A DNA stretch of 64,000 bases. Origin: Leishmania martiniquensis. Taxonomy: Eukaryota; Euglenozoa; Kinetoplastea; Trypanosomatida; Trypanosomatidae. Where the stretch lies: assembly GCF_017916325.1 (NCBI RefSeq), contig NC_090144.1:447001-511000 (forward strand), written 5' to 3'. Positions 18,736 through 29,787 of the stretch are shown here, piece after piece. The notes under the pieces were generated by a model. It saw nothing but the letters and a program-made list of their open reading frames with translations, made no database searches and had not been told where the DNA came from. Both the position numbers and the translations under genes were made by a program. The first letter of the stretch is position 1; each line of letters opens with the position of its first letter.

Positions 18736-21376
18736 GTCATCTCACCGCCGTCTGCCCTCCCCCTCCTTGCCCACCTGGGCGAGTGTGCGCTACGGCAAAA
18801 CCTCTTGAGATGACGGGGCTGGGCGATTTCGTACTCTCCGTGCACATCACACATATGCCAAGCGCTGCATCCGCCCCTCTTCGCGTGCTGTTGCCTCACG
18901 AGTGTGCATATGTGACAACATCACAGCGGCCCTCGCTGTGCCTCCCTCACACGCCTGAGATTTCGGTCGTGCCAGTCGCACTTCGGCCACCGAAAGAGGC
19001 GGGGGAGGGGCCCCACAAGAGGGAGATGGCTGCAGGTTCACCACCTTGATGGCATGGCATCGAGTCGCCCTCCTGACCCACTCGAGCTGCCGGCACGTTC
19101 ATGATGATGCCGATCGAATTGTGTGTACGGTGAAGGTGGTGCAGAGAGGGGGGCGCAACGTCCTCCATTGTGCTCGTGATTGCTCGCCCTACAGCCACGA
19201 TCTACCGGGTGCTGGCAGGCAGAGCGCAACATCTGCGCCGCTGATAGCGGCTGCGCGCTTCGTCTGAACGGGACGGCATGGCAGCAGACATCGAACTCGA
19301 AGCACAGAATATACTGCACCCCCATCTCCATCCCATCCTGGCGGATCGGCAGCCGTGAGGGCCACACGATTCGTGGCATACACACCCCTTTCGAACCGGG
19401 CCGCTGAGGGGTGGGGTGGGGTGAGCTGCGGAGTCGCTCTTCGCCTGCTTTCTTTTCCCTTCCACCCACAACACAGTGACCGAGCGCTCATCCTGCCCGA
19501 GCGGGTGGTGCATGCCGCCCTGGGGCATCCCTCGACCTCACCCTTTTCACGGAGAGAGGTGCCCGAATTTCGCGCCCGCCCCCCTTCCCCAGTGTGATCG
19601 ACCCGTCGATGTGAAAGGTCGGAGAGTGCCTGCAGCGATGCGGGGTGGCGGACCTCTGTGGGCAGATGAGGCTCCCCCGCCTTACATTTTTTTCGTCGCA
19701 GGTAACCGGAGGCTTTTTTTCTCCTGAGCATGTGCGACGATCACAGCACTCGCAAGTAACGGCTGCCATAAGGGGTGGCCCTGTTCTGATCTTCTGAGAG
19801 GTGGGGGAAGGGGGCCGGTCGTGTGCCTGCAGCACCTGACCTTCCTTGAACGGATCGCTGACTGCGATGTCGCATTCATGGAAGTTCAGCCGAATGTGGC
19901 CCACCCCCTGTCAGGCCTCGGAGGAGAGCTGAGGCGCTGTCCGGTATCAGCCCTGCCTGCTGAGGTGGGACGCGAGCGGGGTAGAGGTCTCTGAAGAGAG
20001 GGACTCGTGCCCCTCCCTGTTGGCCAAGCCCACAGGGTGCCCGGCTGCACTTTGGCTCTGCATCGTCACGCCACGTGCGCTGAGGCTCCTGATGCTCCCC
20101 GCAGCCCTGCCAGCAAAGGAGCCCACAATCAGCAGAAGCGAATCCACCGCCGGCTCGTCTTGCTTAGTGCCTGGCGGCGAACTCGGTGCTTCGCTGCGCC
20201 TTCGTTGGTGCCATGAGCCCCTCCAATGCTGACGGTTCCAACGTTTGCGTGACGCTGATGGGCGTCGCCGGGCTGCATACAATGGCAGGCTTACCAGCGC
20301 ACTGTGCATCGCTGTTGTGGCCACGTCCAGAGCTGCTGAGGCGATGGGCCACCTTTGGGCAAGCGCACCCGAGTCTCTCAATGCGCAAACTTCGGGTGGA
20401 CACGGGGGTGGCGTCTCAGAGGCTGACCACAGACCACCGATGGTGTGCCAAGGCGGCGTCCCAAGTATTGAACGGAGGCATCAAGCGCGTATGTCCGTGG
20501 CTTGAGTGATTCAGGTTGTATGAGGAGAGCAGGCACTGACCCAGCATCACTGCCACGGGAGTCAAACGGTCCCCTACGAAGCGGGACTCACGAGCTCCTC
20601 CTTCAGCTCTTTGCTGCGCTGCTGTTCGCCTATCCCCTCCCCCGGAACGCGCTTCAGCCTTGGCCTAGTCCTGCATTCACGCGTACTCTTGCCACTGGTG
20701 CGCGCGCAAAGGCCTCTCCGCCATAAGGCACGTCACGGCTTCCCCCACTGCTTACGTCGCGTTGCCTCCACGCTGAAAGGGCCGCTGCAGAGACACGCCT
20801 TCCCTCTTTATTCTTTCGGCCTTCAGTATGTCCGCGCGCTGTACGTGCGCGCGCGTGCATTCGACACTTCCGTTTGCCCTCCCGTTTCTGTGCAAGGGAG
20901 ACTTGCAGGACGGGGTGGGCATTGCGTCTGTCGCCAACGCTCCCTCTGTCCCTCTGCCTCGACGTGTTTGGCGGTGACTGCTTCTTCTACGGTTGCGGAG
21001 ATGGTTGGTAAAGAGAGAGAGCTGTGTAAGCAAAGCTCCTCGGCGCTTAGTTGGCACGTTATGTGCTGTGCCACTAACCAGTGGCGCGAGAAAGGATGAA
21101 GGCGGAGGCGGAAGCAATCTCACGAGACTATGCATTGGAGCAGCTCTCTACTGAGTCCTTCCTCCGCCTTCCCTCCTCTTGAAGATCCGTCTCACGGCAG
21201 TCGCCACTGGCCAACCTGTCAGCGGCTGACAGAACTGCTAGCGACACCAGATTTATCTTCATCGACTCCAGAAACGCAAAGCGCGGGGCCCGTGAAGAAA
21301 GGCTGCTGCTGCTGCCTCATCAAGTGCGCAAGACACCCGCACCCCTTCTCAGGGTCGAAGCGTCATCAGCATTCCT

Positions 21377-23206
21377 TCACAATGATGTGCTACGAGCTTC
21401 TGCGATCAGCTGCCGATGCCGCTGTGAATTGCGCACCGTCCACCAGTGTACCGTCCCGTTGCGGAGGTACCGCTCGCTGATTAGCAGAGGCATGTAACGC
21501 CAGCCAGTGGGCGACATCGCAGCGTCGTCGGCAGGAGACATGGAGTAGGTTGTCAGCACCCCAGAGGCGATGGCCACCTCGAACTGCTCCTGTGGACCAA
21601 ATATGAGGCGCGAGACGCCGGTCTGCGCGTCTGTGCGTCCTCGCCGGCTTCTCTCCCTCCCACTACGACAGTCCGGGTCCTCCTCGCTGTCGTCGTCGTC
21701 TTCGTCGCTATCGTCCTCGTCATAGTCCAGGTGCCACACACGACGTTGGCGCCGTAGCGGCGCACCGCCTTTGCGGTCGCCAGAGCGCTTTGCCGCCCTG
21801 CCGCGGCGGCCCGCACAGTGTTCGACACAAAGCTTAGGGGGCTGCAGGGCAAGGGCTGCCAACGTCCCGACCCGGAGCGCCGGCACTAAGGGGGCAGGGG
21901 CAGAAGCGTCACAGTGAAGCGGGGAGGACGGTGGCACTGCCGTTTCAGTATACGCTTCCTCGCGCTCCACCGTCGCGGTTAGCGACGTAGTAGTGCCCGA
22001 GCGGTCATGCCGTTGGGCACGCTTCGCTACTTCGGCTTCGAGGCGGTGACACAGGTAACGCATGACACGAGTCACAAGTTCCACGGGCACCCCTGCCTCC
22101 TCGGCGTAAAAGCCTTCGTCGGCACCATAAGCGGCGACGCGGGTGCACTCGCGGTACCACTGTGCTGCCCAGAGGGAGAGGCAAAGAGGCGGAGCTGGTG
22201 GCTGATCAGCTCCGTCGCCTTTCTCCTGCGCGACTGGCGCTACGGCGGTGGTAGCGGTAGACGTCGCACACGTCTTGTACACCATCGCCCACAACCGCAT
22301 CGTTGCACAGGAATCAACGCTTGCGCGCTCCGCCAACGCATCTGATTCGCGCGAGCCCTTGGTCGAGGCGACAGACAATTCGACGGCGGAGTCCCACGCG
22401 CGACGAAGGCGTCGCAGAGCGACGCGGCTCGGCTCCTCTGCTACGAAGAAGGCAGTCTGAGAGGGGCCCGCGGCTACGTGCCCCCCTTCCCGACAGCCCT
22501 GAGATGTGCTCGTCACCAGCGAGGCTCCTACACAGGTGTAGCACAGAGCACACCACGCACTGAAGAGCGGACCATTACGACTGAGGGCGCTGAGCGCAGC
22601 CACGAAAGCCCTCTCTGATTGCCCGCGCTTAGCAAGGGGCACGTTGCGCCAGGGTGCAGGTGGGTCCACGGTGGGCAGCCGCCTGCCGCTTAAGCCACCA
22701 ACACCGCCGCCAGTGGCAGCCACTGGCGGGAGAGAGGCAAATCCACTGTGGAAGAGTCGCTCCACTTCGTATGGTCCCAGGATATGCGGTACAGGCAGGG
22801 AACGTTCAGCAGGCACAGCTGCCATCGCGGACGGAGCAGGACTGCACTCTTCAGGTACGTCCCCAGCCAGCTCTACTGCCAGAGAGAAGAGGACCAACCA
22901 CTGCCAGAGCAGTGGCCCGAGCGTTTCTTCCTGTGCGCAAGTCAGACGGCGCAGTTCTTCGTCTTCGATGCCGCCCTGACCATTGGTCGTAGATGTGCTG
23001 CGGTGCTGATATGGGGCGAGGGAGGCCGGTATGGCGGCCCCTGGACCACAACGGGCCTGTCGGGTAAGCAGGGTAATGAAATGGGTATAGAAGCACTGCA
23101 GCGGTGCAGGCACAGCGACAGCCTCAGGAGGGTGCCGCTGCGCCTCCGCCGAGGACGACGCGGGCGCCGCATCGGCTGTCGCCCCCGAGGCCTCGCGGCT
23201 GCTCAT
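21377..23206 (-). CDS. Unknown 609-residue protein with acidic tract
   Basis: A clear ATG at 23206 (MSSREASGATADAAP) opens 609 codons. No known domain is recognised. The N-terminal third has hydrophobic helices (LGPLLWQWLVLFSLAVELAG) that are probably buried rather than membrane-spanning. Near residues 465-515 a basic cluster (RRGRAAKRSGDRKGG, then PLRRQRR) is followed by a strongly acidic run (DYDEDDSDEDDDDSEED) and another Arg-rich segment, a pattern often seen in nuclear proteins. The C-terminal ~75 residues look globular and rich in aromatic residues (GWRYMPLLISERYLRNG, then VHWWTVRNSQRHRQ). A nuclear location is inference only. The spacing to the next upstream gene is short (about 0.55 kb). 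Confidence 0.82.
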   Translation of the reverse strand: MSSREASGATADAAPASSSAEAQRHPPEAVAVPAPLQCFYTHFITLLTRQARCGPGAAIPASLAPYQHRSTSTTNGQGGIEDEELRRLTCAQEETLGPLLWQWLVLFSLAVELAGDVPEECSPAPSAMAAVPAERSLPVPHILGPYEVERLFHSGFASLPPVAATGGGVGGLSGRRLPTVDPPAPWRNVPLAKRGQSERAFVAALSALSRNGPLFSAWCALCYTCVGASLVTSTSQGCREGGHVAAGPSQTAFFVAEEPSRVALRRLRRAWDSAVELSVASTKGSRESDALAERASVDSCATMRLWAMVYKTCATSTATTAVAPVAQEKGDGADQPPAPPLCLSLWAAQWYRECTRVAAYGADEGFYAEEAGVPVELVTRVMRYLCHRLEAEVAKRAQRHDRSGTTTSLTATVEREEAYTETAVPPSSPLHCDASAPAPLVPALRVGTLAALALQPPKLCVEHCAGRRGRAAKRSGDRKGGAPLRRQRRVWHLDYDEDDSDEDDDDSEEDPDCRSGRERSRRGRTDAQTGVSRLIFGPQEQFEVAIASGVLTTYSMSPADDAAMSPTGWRYMPLLISERYLRNGTVHWWTVRNSQRHRQLIAEARSTSL

Positions 23207-23757
23207 GGCGCCACTGGCCTAATGGTTGGCCAGTCCCTTTCTGTCCTTTCATGTGAGCGTTTGCGCGCCGCTCGGTGGATAGTCGTGGTGAGGGGAAGAG
23301 CGGCAGGAGGGGAGAGGGGTGTTCGGTGAAGAGAAGAGGATGGGGGACAGCCAGGCGGTGGGCGGCGCTCGAGCTCCTCGTCGCGCACGAGACTGGGAAG
23401 GGCCTGAGGGGCAAGGGAGGGGGCTACGGACACGCACAAAGATGCGCGTCCCGATCGAGAGAGCGAGAGGGGGCAAAAGTGAGCAGGTAGAACGGCTCTG
23501 CATTGCTGCTGTCATGCTGCGCGCCTGTCCTCTGCCTTGACGCATCCCTACACCCCTCCCCCCTCTTTCCCCACGCAGGGGCGAACATTACTGAATCTCC
23601 ATGCGCCACGCTCCTCTTGCTCTTCTGCGGCTATTTGAAGGGAGCAGGGACAGCGACGCTTGCGTTCTTGCGCGCGTGCGTCCCTCCAGACACGCACGCT
23701 CTCTTCTCGCGGGCACACCACCTTATTAGCCACCATCTTCGACGTCCAGTCATGCAC
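23207..23757. other. Short spacer
   Basis: No gene seen. Coding-strand pyrimidine-rich sequence at 23280-23345, next to the 21377-23206 gene, is the probable splice region. Confidence 0.6.
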
Positions 23758-26700
23758 TCAAACGACGCCGGCACAGCCCACCACCACATCGGTGGTGACC
23801 GCCGCGCTGTAGCCTTCCGCTTGGGACGGCCAGTGCCCCTTGCCGGGCAACTGATGAGCTTCGCTTGGTACCGTGTCGCCGCTCGTTGGGGCCAGAAGAA
23901 CGCGCAGCATGCGTCGCCCGTCGTTGATGGGACAGCTGTGGTGCCCATCGACCACACCGGCATCGTCCCACGTCCAGAATGGATCCGTAAGGCGTACCAC
24001 GTCACGCTCCATGTCTCCGCTCAGCTGCTCCTCGTCATGGTGCGAGCTGTCCTCTCTGCCAAGCAGCGCTAAGGCACCCTTCGCCACTTTGTCGCGGCGG
24101 CCCCGAGAAGCACCGCTGCTGTGACCGGCTGGTTGCATCCTCTCCTCCAGCCAGCAGGGTTGGTGGCCGGCCCACACCGTCAGTGCCCACCGCGCAGTCC
24201 ACTCCATGTTTGACTGTAGCGCCGTCAGTACGTCGGCGAGCCCCGATTCCACGGCAGGCGAGGGAGAAGTGGCTGCCTGAGGCGTCTGCAGCAGCCAGTC
24301 GAGTGGGTGGTGGCTGTGCAGCTGCGCGGACGTCATCCGCGCAACGTATGACACGGGCAGACAGCAGGCGTGCAGTGTGACGGTGTCCTGGCTTGGGCCT
24401 CGCGCGGTATTTGTGCATCGAGGTGCCACCGCCCACGGTGTGGGGCGCACTGCTGTTGCGTACGGGAGCACGAGACGCGCAGGAGGCGGCCGGTGCTGGT
24501 ATGTGCCCTCGTCTGCCGTCACGCTCCTCCAGACGAGGTATGGTGAGGTGCGCCGCTCCGAGAAGACTTGTTGGACGACAAACTGCGGACTGCCGCGGCA
24601 CTCTTCTGCGTCCGGCCCCTTCCGCTGCTCGATCGTTGCTGAGGTGCCATCCGACCTACTCACACCATCACCGCAGCTGCTGCAGTGGAACGTGACGAGG
24701 TCACCCCGCTGCACCGGCGCCGTCGGTGGCATGTCTTCAGCGACCACTCCAAAGCCCCCACCATCGTTTTCGCACAAGAGACGGTCGACGTCGACGCCCT
24801 CAGGCAGCCGCAGCCAGACTTGTTGTGGTGTGCTCATGAATGACCACATGGTCGGTTCAACGATGCAGTCCGAGCTGTCGGCGGGGTGCTGCGCGGTTGC
24901 TTGTTGTCGTGACTGCAGCTGAATGCTTTGCGGCTTCGCACCTGTTTCCCAGCGCGCTGCCCGCAGCGCCATCGCAGACGGGATGACAGCCGAGGCGTAG
25001 AGGGCGGACCCATCGCCGTTGTCGCGGCTCCCGCCGTTTACGTGAATGCGCGGCGTTGCGGTTGCGCAGCACTCACAATGGCTTCCACTCAGAATCGTGG
25101 CGACAGGGGAAGGGCGCTGCTGCCACAGAGGCGTTCCGCCGCGGCGGCAGTGCCGCTCCGATTCATCACTCGCCTCCATAGCTGAGAGGCACCGCCGATA
25201 CTCGGCGACAAGACGCGCCTCGAGCGTCTGAGACTCGGAGAGAACGCGGCTGTAGAGGACTTGCAGCTCCTGGCGAGACTTGGCAGGCTCTGACGGCGCC
25301 AGCGACGAGATCACGGGAACCGGTGGCGCAGACGTTGTAGTTGGCGTAGCTACCACGTCCCTCTTCGCCACCTCGTCGCCGCCACGGCCCGCGCCGGCAG
25401 TGGACGCAGTTGCGGCGGCAGCGAGGAGCGCAGACGCTGCCCTATCCCCCCGTGCTGCTAGGGCATCACACACGGCGCAACGTGCGTCGACGGCGCGGCG
25501 CAGCAGCGTGCGGCCAAGTGGGCACGTGAGCTGCGTGTACAGTCGCAGCGCGACTGTGTGGTGCATGCGCAGCTGCCGAAGGGAGAGCAGCGCTGGCTGA
25601 AGCCGTGAGGGGGTGAGGGGGGACCAACTCGACGCCTCGTCACCTCGCAGGTTGTCGCTGTTGCCCACCGGTAGGTCATGCGGGCTGTACCGCACAAACG
25701 GCGGCGTGGTGTCCAGCCAGTCGCTCAGCTTGCGCATGAGCACAGACAGCAGGACAAGGCGGGCCACCGGCTCATACGGGTCGAACTCCAGTGCTGCCAT
25801 CGCAGGCCGCAACACGCGATCCTGCGCTGCCTGGCACCGCACGTAGGCGGCGAGCCACTGATCCAACACGAAGCCTTCGTCATTGGCTGCCTGAGGCGCT
25901 ATTGACAGCTGACGCACCTTCTCGGTCCACAGTCGGAACGCGAGCTGCGCAAGAGTGCGCGAGGCAGCGGCGGCAGGGCAAGTGGACTGCCGCAGGCGCT
26001 CCGCCACTCCCATGCGTGGTGTACTGCGGCTGCTGTCCGCTCCTTCAAGAAGGGAAGGGTCGTATAGCAGCTGGAGCAACGGCAGCGGTAGTGATTCAAC
26101 GCAGTTGTCGGACACGAGGACTGTGAGGGAGTCCGGTGAAAGCCCCGCCTGCAGGAGGAAGCGCACACACGGCAAGTGTTGACGCCTGCACGCCAGGTCG
26201 AGGGCATTTCGGCCAAGACTGTCCACGAGGTGTAGGCCCCACACGGAGGAGGCTGCGCTGCCCAAGCTGCGGCCCGGGCCTGTAGAGACTGACTGGCCCG
26301 CCGTAACGCTCATGGATGCCACAGCGCAGTTCGCTGCTGCTTCATGTGCAGCCAAAGCTGCTCTGTGGCTGCGCCCATCTTCAGTCTTTTCGTCTCTCCA
26401 ATGCGCAGCGCCTAGTCGGACGAAGTGTGCTGGAGCGGCGGCTCCGCCGGCAATCGCCTTCCTCATAGGCGCGCAGCCTGCAACCGTCGCTGCGCTGCCG
26501 CCGTCGAGCGAACGGCAGAGAAGGGTCAGCAAAGGTACGTCCCCGTGCTGCGAGAGCCAGTGAAGCACTGTGCCGGAGGTGCTTCTATTTCGGGTGCCCG
26601 TGGGGCAAATCCGCTCGCTCTTCTGGTCTCGGCAGGGCGATAGTGCTTGTGGTGTGCGTTCCGTCACGAGTGGCAGTTGCACGAGGTGGGCGAGGAGCGC

Positions 26701-28347
26701 ACGTTGATTGCGAAGGCATCGCTCCGTCGCATCACCGCCGCCGGCGCCCTCACGGCAGGAATCGCGCGCTGCAGCCTCCTGAGTGGGTAGCACAACGTCC
26801 ATGAACAACAGTGCACTGCGCCAGCGCGCCGCCGCATCCCTAAAAAATGCGTCTGCCGGGCTGGCGGTCTCAGAGGAAAGAGGGCAGGGGGTCAGCCACA
26901 CCTCCGCACGCCACCAACTGACCCAGAGGGCCTCGAGCACTGCACGCCGACTCCATCCCGGGTGCTGCGCCGTGCGCTCAGCCCCTTCCCGCAACTCTCG
27001 ATACGGCGGGCACGATGTGGCTGCGCAGAAAAAGGGCGGGTGGCACAGGCGCCACAGCGAGGCTCGGCAGCTGTTCCACAGTGCAATACGGCAGGCGGCT
27101 ATCCACCCCACTTCGCACGAGTTCAGCTCGGCCTCGTCAGAGCCGTCTGCGGCTCCCCGCTGACGACCATGTCGGGCTCCTGTGCCTCCCTCTGCATCCT
27201 CTGCGTCGTGATAGGCGGCGGCGTAGCAGCGAAGATGCACCAGCGCCTCCACTGCGAGCTCATTGTCTAGTGCGGTGGCGTAGCACAGTGGACACCGCGC
27301 CGCGATGCCCATGCCCTCTCCTGAAGATGGAGCGTGAACGCGCCTTTCTGTGGTCGCAAAACCCCGCGCGAGCACATCAAGCGCTGCAAGAAGCGACGGC
27401 TGACGCCACAGCTGTGCAGCTGAGAGATGCCTTTCTAGCAGTGGCAGCAGGCGCTCAAGGGAGCTTCGACAGTGACTTGGCGACATATTGGCGGCGGCGG
27501 CCTTGCCGATCGTGTAGTGTGACCGCAGCGCAATAGAAAAGAGATCCGTCCCTGTGCCGCCGGCAGCTCCGTGCTGTACTGCTACATCGGCGAGGTGCTC
27601 GGCGGAGCTCAGCGATGAGTGCGTGCTCTCCCACCATGACGATCGCGATGACGTGTGGAGGTGAAGTGGGTGGCGCTCGGACGCGTCTCGGGAGCTGCTC
27701 ACCACGTCTTCAGAGAATACCTCAGCGCGCCGCTGAGCCTCAAGGGAGCGACGACGTCTCCAACAGAGAGCGGCTGACAAGTACAAGATGAGTGCCCAGA
27801 AGACGTCAGCAGCGTCAATGTCACCAGCGCACGCAGACGACGGCGGCGCCGCTGGCGCAGCACTGATAGCCCTGAAAGCCGTTGACGACAGGATCACGTC
27901 CGCCCTGCGTGTTGCGCGGTAAAACTCCTTCACACAGGGGCTACTGTTCGCAAGTAGACGCTGAAAGCGCTGCCGCACTGCGGCGCAGACCATTTTCGCG
28001 TTGGTAATGGTCGGCGTTGCACAAGGCGAGGGGGTGCGCGGTTGTCTGCCGCAGCGCGATGCATCATTGGTGCGAACTGCTGTGGCATCGCCTGCCGCCA
28101 CCCTTGTGGAGGCGAACCGACGCTCAGTTCTGTCGGATGCTCGTTCCTGCTCTGCACACCGCGCTGTAGCGGTGAATAGAAGATGCCGCAGCCGACTGCA
28201 CTCCAGAAGTTCGCACAGCACGATCGCTGCGGTAGGCTCACCGGCTGTGCCTCCAGCGGACTCCCATGGAGCTGATACGAACCACTTTTTCACTTCTTCG
28301 AGGAGTGGCGCTGCGCTCGTGGGGAGGTCCGCAGTCTCGCTGGTCAT
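23758..28347 (-). CDS. Large unknown protein with ankyrin-like repeats
   Basis: 1529 residues from the ATG at 28347 (MTSETADLPTSAAPLLEEVK); the upstream in-frame codons lack an ATG. Ankyrin-like repeats are visible near residues 600-745: TVLHWLSQHGDVPLLTLLCR, and after a low-complexity loop the clearer DSLGRNALDLACRRQHLPCV followed by RFLLQAGLSPDSLTV. The rest is a mixture of helical segments (RVLSESQTLEARLVAEYRRC) and Ser/Ala/Gly-rich loops, with several Cys-Pro and Cys-Cys motifs (RCPLCYATA) that do not form an obvious zinc finger. No catalytic motif or membrane span is seen. Ankyrin repeats bind other proteins, so a scaffold role is the most that can be said. A shorter true start is possible but no better one is apparent. 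Confidence 0.82.
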   Translation of the reverse strand: MTSETADLPTSAAPLLEEVKKWFVSAPWESAGGTAGEPTAAIVLCELLECSRLRHLLFTATARCAEQERASDRTERRFASTRVAAGDATAVRTNDASRCGRQPRTPSPCATPTITNAKMVCAAVRQRFQRLLANSSPCVKEFYRATRRADVILSSTAFRAISAAPAAPPSSACAGDIDAADVFWALILYLSAALCWRRRRSLEAQRRAEVFSEDVVSSSRDASERHPLHLHTSSRSSWWESTHSSLSSAEHLADVAVQHGAAGGTGTDLFSIALRSHYTIGKAAAANMSPSHCRSSLERLLPLLERHLSAAQLWRQPSLLAALDVLARGFATTERRVHAPSSGEGMGIAARCPLCYATALDNELAVEALVHLRCYAAAYHDAEDAEGGTGARHGRQRGAADGSDEAELNSCEVGWIAACRIALWNSCRASLWRLCHPPFFCAATSCPPYRELREGAERTAQHPGWSRRAVLEALWVSWWRAEVWLTPCPLSSETASPADAFFRDAAARWRSALLFMDVVLPTQEAAARDSCREGAGGGDATERCLRNQRALLAHLVQLPLVTERTPQALSPCRDQKSERICPTGTRNRSTSGTVLHWLSQHGDVPLLTLLCRSLDGGSAATVAGCAPMRKAIAGGAAAPAHFVRLGAAHWRDEKTEDGRSHRAALAAHEAAANCAVASMSVTAGQSVSTGPGRSLGSAASSVWGLHLVDSLGRNALDLACRRQHLPCVRFLLQAGLSPDSLTVLVSDNCVESLPLPLLQLLYDPSLLEGADSSRSTPRMGVAERLRQSTCPAAAASRTLAQLAFRLWTEKVRQLSIAPQAANDEGFVLDQWLAAYVRCQAAQDRVLRPAMAALEFDPYEPVARLVLLSVLMRKLSDWLDTTPPFVRYSPHDLPVGNSDNLRGDEASSWSPLTPSRLQPALLSLRQLRMHHTVALRLYTQLTCPLGRTLLRRAVDARCAVCDALAARGDRAASALLAAAATASTAGAGRGGDEVAKRDVVATPTTTSAPPVPVISSLAPSEPAKSRQELQVLYSRVLSESQTLEARLVAEYRRCLSAMEASDESERHCRRGGTPLWQQRPSPVATILSGSHCECCATATPRIHVNGGSRDNGDGSALYASAVIPSAMALRAARWETGAKPQSIQLQSRQQATAQHPADSSDCIVEPTMWSFMSTPQQVWLRLPEGVDVDRLLCENDGGGFGVVAEDMPPTAPVQRGDLVTFHCSSCGDGVSRSDGTSATIEQRKGPDAEECRGSPQFVVQQVFSERRTSPYLVWRSVTADEGTYQHRPPPARLVLPYATAVRPTPWAVAPRCTNTARGPSQDTVTLHACCLPVSYVARMTSAQLHSHHPLDWLLQTPQAATSPSPAVESGLADVLTALQSNMEWTARWALTVWAGHQPCWLEERMQPAGHSSGASRGRRDKVAKGALALLGREDSSHHDEEQLSGDMERDVVRLTDPFWTWDDAGVVDGHHSCPINDGRRMLRVLLAPTSGDTVPSEAHQLPGKGHWPSQAEGYSAAVTTDVVVGCAGVV

Positions 28348-29787
28348 GACGCGAAAGAGAGCGGCTATCGGTGTGTGCAAGACTGTCTATCTATGCTGAA
28401 TGTATGCGCGCGTTCCCGTCTGTGTGCTGTTTAGTGCTATGGCAGCAGGTCCGCTTGGAGAGGAGGGGAGGGGGGAGGGCTGCAGGCTGATCCGAAAGCG
28501 AACAGAGGCTGCGAGGCGCGCCGCTAAGGCATCGCTGATGCGTGTCTTCGTCTGACGCTGAGAGAGGGCAGAGAGAGAGCGAGCGAGAGCATATCAGGAG
28601 GTAGGAGAGGAGTGCTGCTGTCTGTCTGGCTGGCTGGCTGTGCGTGTGTGTGGCGGTGGGGGACAGTGAGGCATGGCGGGTGGGAAAGGCGCGCGCCCTC
28701 CCGCTCCAGCACGGCAAAAAGACGAGGGGAAGGGATGAGGGCGTTTCATCCACACTGCCGCTGCGCTCGCACGCACCAGATGGCCACACTCCACAACTCT
28801 GCGAGCCTTTTCCCCTCCCCTTACCCCGTCGCCCGCTGCGAGTTCGCTATGTTATCGTCCCTGCCTCCCGGGAGCCCAGCGACTGCAATGGAAAGAGGGG
28901 CATGGGTGGGGTGGGGGTGGGGCTTGCCCGAGTGTGCGTGGGCCAGAGAGGGGGATGGGAGAGCGCCACGAATGACTTGAAGAAACGCAGAGAGAGAGAG
29001 CGGAACGGGGCTAGCGCCTCTGAAATCACAAAGAAGGGGCGGGCGGTACCAATGCGGGTGGCCCTCTACTTGGGCGCCATCACCCAATGTGGAGGCTTGT
29101 AAACTCAAGAGCTGTCAGACAGTTACACCCTCTCCTCCACCTTTTTTTTTCGTCGTGCGCTCTCCTCCCCGGGTATGCAACATTCGCCCAGCTCACGCGT
29201 CACAGCCACCAGACACACAGCGTAAGGGGAAAGCAAACGGTGTGAGACGCCCGTATGTGTACGTGTGTGTGTGCGTGTGCGCGGGCAGACAGGCAGCACA
29301 CGCGTAAGCGCAACAGACACGCCAAGGCAGCAGTGCAGCGAAAGATACAGAGAAAGAGGACCACACGCCGCGAACAAGGCGGGAGGGGAGAGTTGAATAA
29401 GAGGACTGACACACACACACACACGTACACATGCACACTGAGGAGCTGAAGATGCGGGTGCACCCTCCGCATTCCTTCATGGGCCTCTCTGAGCCTTCTT
29501 CCTTTCACTCTTGCGTCTAAAACTGTATGCTTGTGTGACAGTGTGTGCATGTATGCGTCACTCCCAATGCCGCGGACATCTCATGTCTCCGGAGAAGTGC
29601 ACCCGTTCCAGTGGTGTGCGTGGGCATCGGCGGCGGCCGCGTCTACCCCCTCGGCAGCAGCGCCCCGTGCCCTCGTAGGAGAGAAGGCCGCGCCAACGAC
29701 TGGCACACATCGTACCACCGCACGTGTGCTGATAGCATCGCTACCGATTCTTTCCCCTCGTTCCTCATCGCCGTCCTCGCCGAAGTA
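28348..29787. other. Spacer between the ankyrin-like and RING genes
   Basis: About 1.4 kb with no supported gene. It shows GT/CA-rich stretches (29255-29285, 29408-29435), tandem CTGG repeats near 28625-28640 and coding-strand pyrimidine tracts at 28455-28480 and 28560-28595 upstream of the ankyrin-like gene. Confidence 0.65.

Larger units (their letters stand above)
16278..21376. other. Gene-poor region of about 5 kb
   Basis: No supported protein gene over about 5.1 kb, the longest gap in the window. 16280-17900 resembles ordinary spacer with polypurine, CA and GT runs. From about 18000 to 20800 the texture changes: fewer simple repeats, more complex sequence, and open frames without good ATGs. 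This is the look of degenerate retroposon sequence such as the SIDER elements common in Leishmania untranslated regions, but I cannot align it to a consensus. A separate entry covers a possible coding relic at 18109-18363. Confidence 0.5.
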
